Shown piece after piece: positions 42,782 through 44,586 of a DNA stretch of 44,586 bases. A program made the position numbers and the translations under genes. The notes under the pieces are model-generated. The model saw nothing but the letters and a program-made list of their open reading frames with translations, was not told the DNA's origin and ran no database searches. The DNA is from an uncultured Paraprevotella sp. (GTDB lineage: Bacteria > Bacteroidota > Bacteroidia > Bacteroidales > Bacteroidaceae), in contig CALUNJ010000009.1 in NCBI GenBank assembly GCA_944321975.1, forward strand, positions 1 through 44,586, given 5' to 3'. Position 1 is the stretch's first letter; each line of letters opens with the position of its first letter.

Positions 42782-43864
42782 ATGAGAAACGTGACACTGA
42801 TCCTCGACGACGGGAGCCGCTTCCGCGGCAAGTCGTTCGGCTATGAGAAGCCCGTGGCGGGCGAAGTGGTGTTCAACACGGCCATGACGGGCTATCCGGA
42901 GAGCCTCACAGACCCGTCGTACGCCGGGCAGCTGATGGCGCTGACTTATCCCTTGGTTGGGAACTACGGCGTCCCGCCCTTCACCATGGAGCCCGACGGG
43001 CTGGCCACTTTCATGGAGAGCGACAGGATTTACGCCTCGGCCGTCATCGTGGGCGACTACAGCGAGGCTTACAGCCATTGGAACGCCAGGGAGAGCCTGG
43101 CCGGCTGGCTGAAGCGCGAGCAGGTGCCGGGCATCACGGGCGTGGACACGCGGCAGCTGGCGAAGGTGCTGCGCGAGCATGGCGTGATGATGGGCAAGAT
43201 CGTGTTCGACGACGAGCCGGCAGACCTGCCGGAAGCGCACTACGAGGGCGTGAACTTCGTGGACCGGGTGTCGTGCAAGGAGATTATCCGCTACAACGAG
43301 GGCGGCGGGCGGAAGAAGGTGGTCCTCGTGGACTGCGGCGTGAAGCACAACATCATCCGCTGCCTCGTCCGCCGGGGCGTGGAAGTCATCCGCGTGCCTT
43401 GGAACTACGACTTCAACACCTTGGAGTTCGACGGGCTGTTCCTGTCCAACGGGCCGGGCGACCCCGACACGTGCGGCGAGGCCGTGGCGCATATCCGCCG
43501 TTTCCTTGCAGGAGAGAAGGTGCGGCCTTGCATGGGCATCTGCATGGGCAACCAGCTGCTGGCCAAGGCGGCGGGCGCACGCATCTACAAGCTGAAGTAC
43601 GGCCACCGCAGCCACAACCAGCCCGTGCGCCGCGTGGGCGCCACGCAGTGCTTCATCACCAGCCAGAACCATGGCTATGCGGTGGATGCCGAAACGCTTG
43701 GCGAGGGTTGGGAACCGCTGTTCGTGAACATGAACGACGGGTCGAACGAGGGCATACGCCACAAGGAGCACCCTTGGTTCAGCGCACAGTTCCATCCCGA
43801 GGCCTGCAGCGGCCCGGTGGACACGGAGTTCCTGTTCGACGATTTTGTGGGATTGCTTAAATAA
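42782..43864 (+). CDS. carA: carbamoyl phosphate synthase small subunit
   Basis: The glutaminase subunit of carbamoyl phosphate synthase, feeding ammonia to CarB for pyrimidine and arginine synthesis. From ATG 42782 it has 360 residues. The triad is C254 (GICMGNQ), H338 and E340 (FHPEA); the N-terminal domain has [19 protein letters not shown] and [15 protein letters not shown]. The nucleophile elbow has Asn where many enzymes have His (GxCxGHQ). A TTG start at 42761 would add MHFDKGK; the ATG matches the family better. It follows the PurF-like gene by 36 bases; carB starts 5 bases later. Confidence 0.96.
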   Translation: MRNVTLILDDGSRFRGKSFGYEKPVAGEVVFNTAMTGYPESLTDPSYAGQLMALTYPLVGNYGVPPFTMEPDGLATFMESDRIYASAVIVGDYSEAYSHWNARESLAGWLKREQVPGITGVDTRQLAKVLREHGVMMGKIVFDDEPADLPEAHYEGVNFVDRVSCKEIIRYNEGGGRKKVVLVDCGVKHNIIRCLVRRGVEVIRVPWNYDFNTLEFDGLFLSNGPGDPDTCGEAVAHIRRFLAGEKVRPCMGICMGNQLLAKAAGARIYKLKYGHRSHNQPVRRVGATQCFITSQNHGYAVDAETLGEGWEPLFVNMNDGSNEGIRHKEHPWFSAQFHPEACSGPVDTEFLFDDFVGLLK

Positions 43865-43869
43865 GGAGG

Positions 43870-44586
43870 ATGACGTTCATGGAAGACAATAAGATAAAGA
43901 ATATAAAGAAAGTGTTGCTGCTGGGGTCCGGCGCGTTGAAGATCGGCGAGGCCGGCGAGTTCGACTATTCCGGCTCCCAGGCGTTGAAGGCATTGAAGGA
44001 AGAAGGGATAGAGACCGTGCTGATCAACCCGAACATCGCCACGGTGCAGACGAGCGAGGGCGTGGCCGACCGGATTTACTTCCTCCCCGTCACGCCGTTC
44101 TTCGTGGAGAAGGTCATCGCCAAGGAAAGGCCGCAGGGCATCCTGCTGGCCTTCGGCGGGCAGACGGCGCTCAATTGCGGCGTGTCCTTATATAAAGAAG
44201 GTGTGTTGGAGAAATACGGCGTGGAGGTGCTGGGCACTCCCGTGCAGGCCATCATCGACACGGAAGACCGCGAGCTGTTCGTCAGGAAACTCGACGAGAT
44301 CGGCGTGAAGACCATCAAGAGCCATGCCTGCGAAAACATGGAGGAGGCGCGGCAGGCCGCATTGGATTTGGGCTATCCCGTCATCATCCGCGCGGCATAC
44401 GCGCTGGGCGGGCTGGGCTCGGGGTTCTGCGACAATGAGGAGGAGCTTGACAAACTGGCCGAGAAGGCATTCTCTTTCTCCCCCCAGGTGCTGGTGGAGA
44501 AGAGCCTGAAGGGGTGGAAGGAAATCGAATACGAGGTGGTGCGCGACCGTTATGACAACTGCATCACGGTGTGCAACATGGAGAAC
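43870..44586 (+). CDS. carB: carbamoyl phosphate synthase large subunit, 5' part
   Basis: The beginning of CarB (239 of about 1070 residues), cut by the window end, so no stop is visible. The first carboxyphosphate ATP-grasp half starts with [20 protein letters not shown] and [20 protein letters not shown], then [30 protein letters not shown] and [16 protein letters not shown]. Two in-frame starts, ATG 43870 and 43879 ([11 protein letters not shown]), are both possible; the second agrees better with the length of relatives. It is co-transcribed with carA. Confidence 0.95.
   Translation, partial: MTFMEDNKIKNIKKVLLLGSGALKIGEAGEFDYSGSQALKALKEEGIETVLINPNIATVQTSEGVADRIYFLPVTPFFVEKVIAKERPQGILLAFGGQTALNCGVSLYKEGVLEKYGVEVLGTPVQAIIDTEDRELFVRKLDEIGVKTIKSHACENMEEARQAALDLGYPVIIRAAYALGGLGSGFCDNEEELDKLAEKAFSFSPQVLVEKSLKGWKEIEYEVVRDRYDNCITVCNMEN

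Noticed and set aside
42068-43795. 575-codon open frame on the minus strand across the PurF-like and carA genes
   Set aside because: It spans two well-supported genes and the gap between them, has a His/Arg/Val-rich, low-complexity translation and no recognisable domain. GC-rich third positions on the plus strand remove stops from this antisense frame.

Overview
This 44.6 kb window looks like a chromosomal segment of a Bacteroidales bacterium with fairly high GC. The evidence is the bat aerotolerance operon, the Bacteroidetes-only small ribosomal protein DUF4295, a DUF4270 lipoprotein, a Wzi-type capsule protein, the long PurF-like enzyme next to carAB, a C-terminal tail resembling a type IX secretion sorting domain, and -7 promoter boxes of the form TAnnTTTG in front of many operons. 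I cannot fix family or genus. Most of the window is core housekeeping DNA; no phage, plasmid or CRISPR array was seen.

Layout. 1-620: tRNA-Gly, its terminator and a repeat element. 621-1991: DUF2130 coiled-coil protein. 2081-4498: map-tsaD-cinA (start-Met removal, tRNA t6A modification, NMN amidase). 4600-5244: rpmB-rpmG-DUF4295. 5375-9440: ftsY, rimO, a small HU protein, and an HU protein fused through a membrane segment to LysM. 9441-10150: repeat element and promoter. 10151-19252: MoxR, DUF58, a BatD-like membrane protein, batA, batB, batC, batD, batE and a PAP2 phosphatase. 19504-23526 (minus): hotdog thioesterase, a repeat element joined to a decayed transposase, and a large alginate-lyase-family protein. 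23774-25716: Wzi-like outer-membrane protein and a small lipoprotein. 25941-28963: GAPDH, miaA, lipid kinase. 28964-29340: repeat element. 29341-30045 (minus): Crp/Fnr regulator, divergent from a glycogen operon (GH133 debranching enzyme, GT4 glycosyltransferase, GH57 amylase) at 30275-34901. 35002-37263 (minus): DUF4270 lipoprotein and a one-domain glycogen-synthase-like protein, divergent from panC-panD (37452-38689). 38690-39237: terminator and repeat element. 39238-40701: GH28-like pectinase. 40856-end: PurF-like amidotransferase, carA and the start of carB.

The least explained feature is a family of five dispersed intergenic repeats (near 227-502, 9568-9850, 20020-20260, 29066-29127 and 38880-38965). 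They share an AT-rich core of 22-bp units beginning CTCAAGCGATTCACA and ending in a T run. In two copies the core has folded into an inverted repeat, one of them a perfect 21-bp stem. Three copies also share a roughly 100-bp right arm. One copy abuts the decayed transposase. Other points for a second look are the HU-membrane-LysM fusion, the glycogen-synthase-like protein lacking its catalytic motif and second domain, and the altered GGDGT motif of the lipid kinase.
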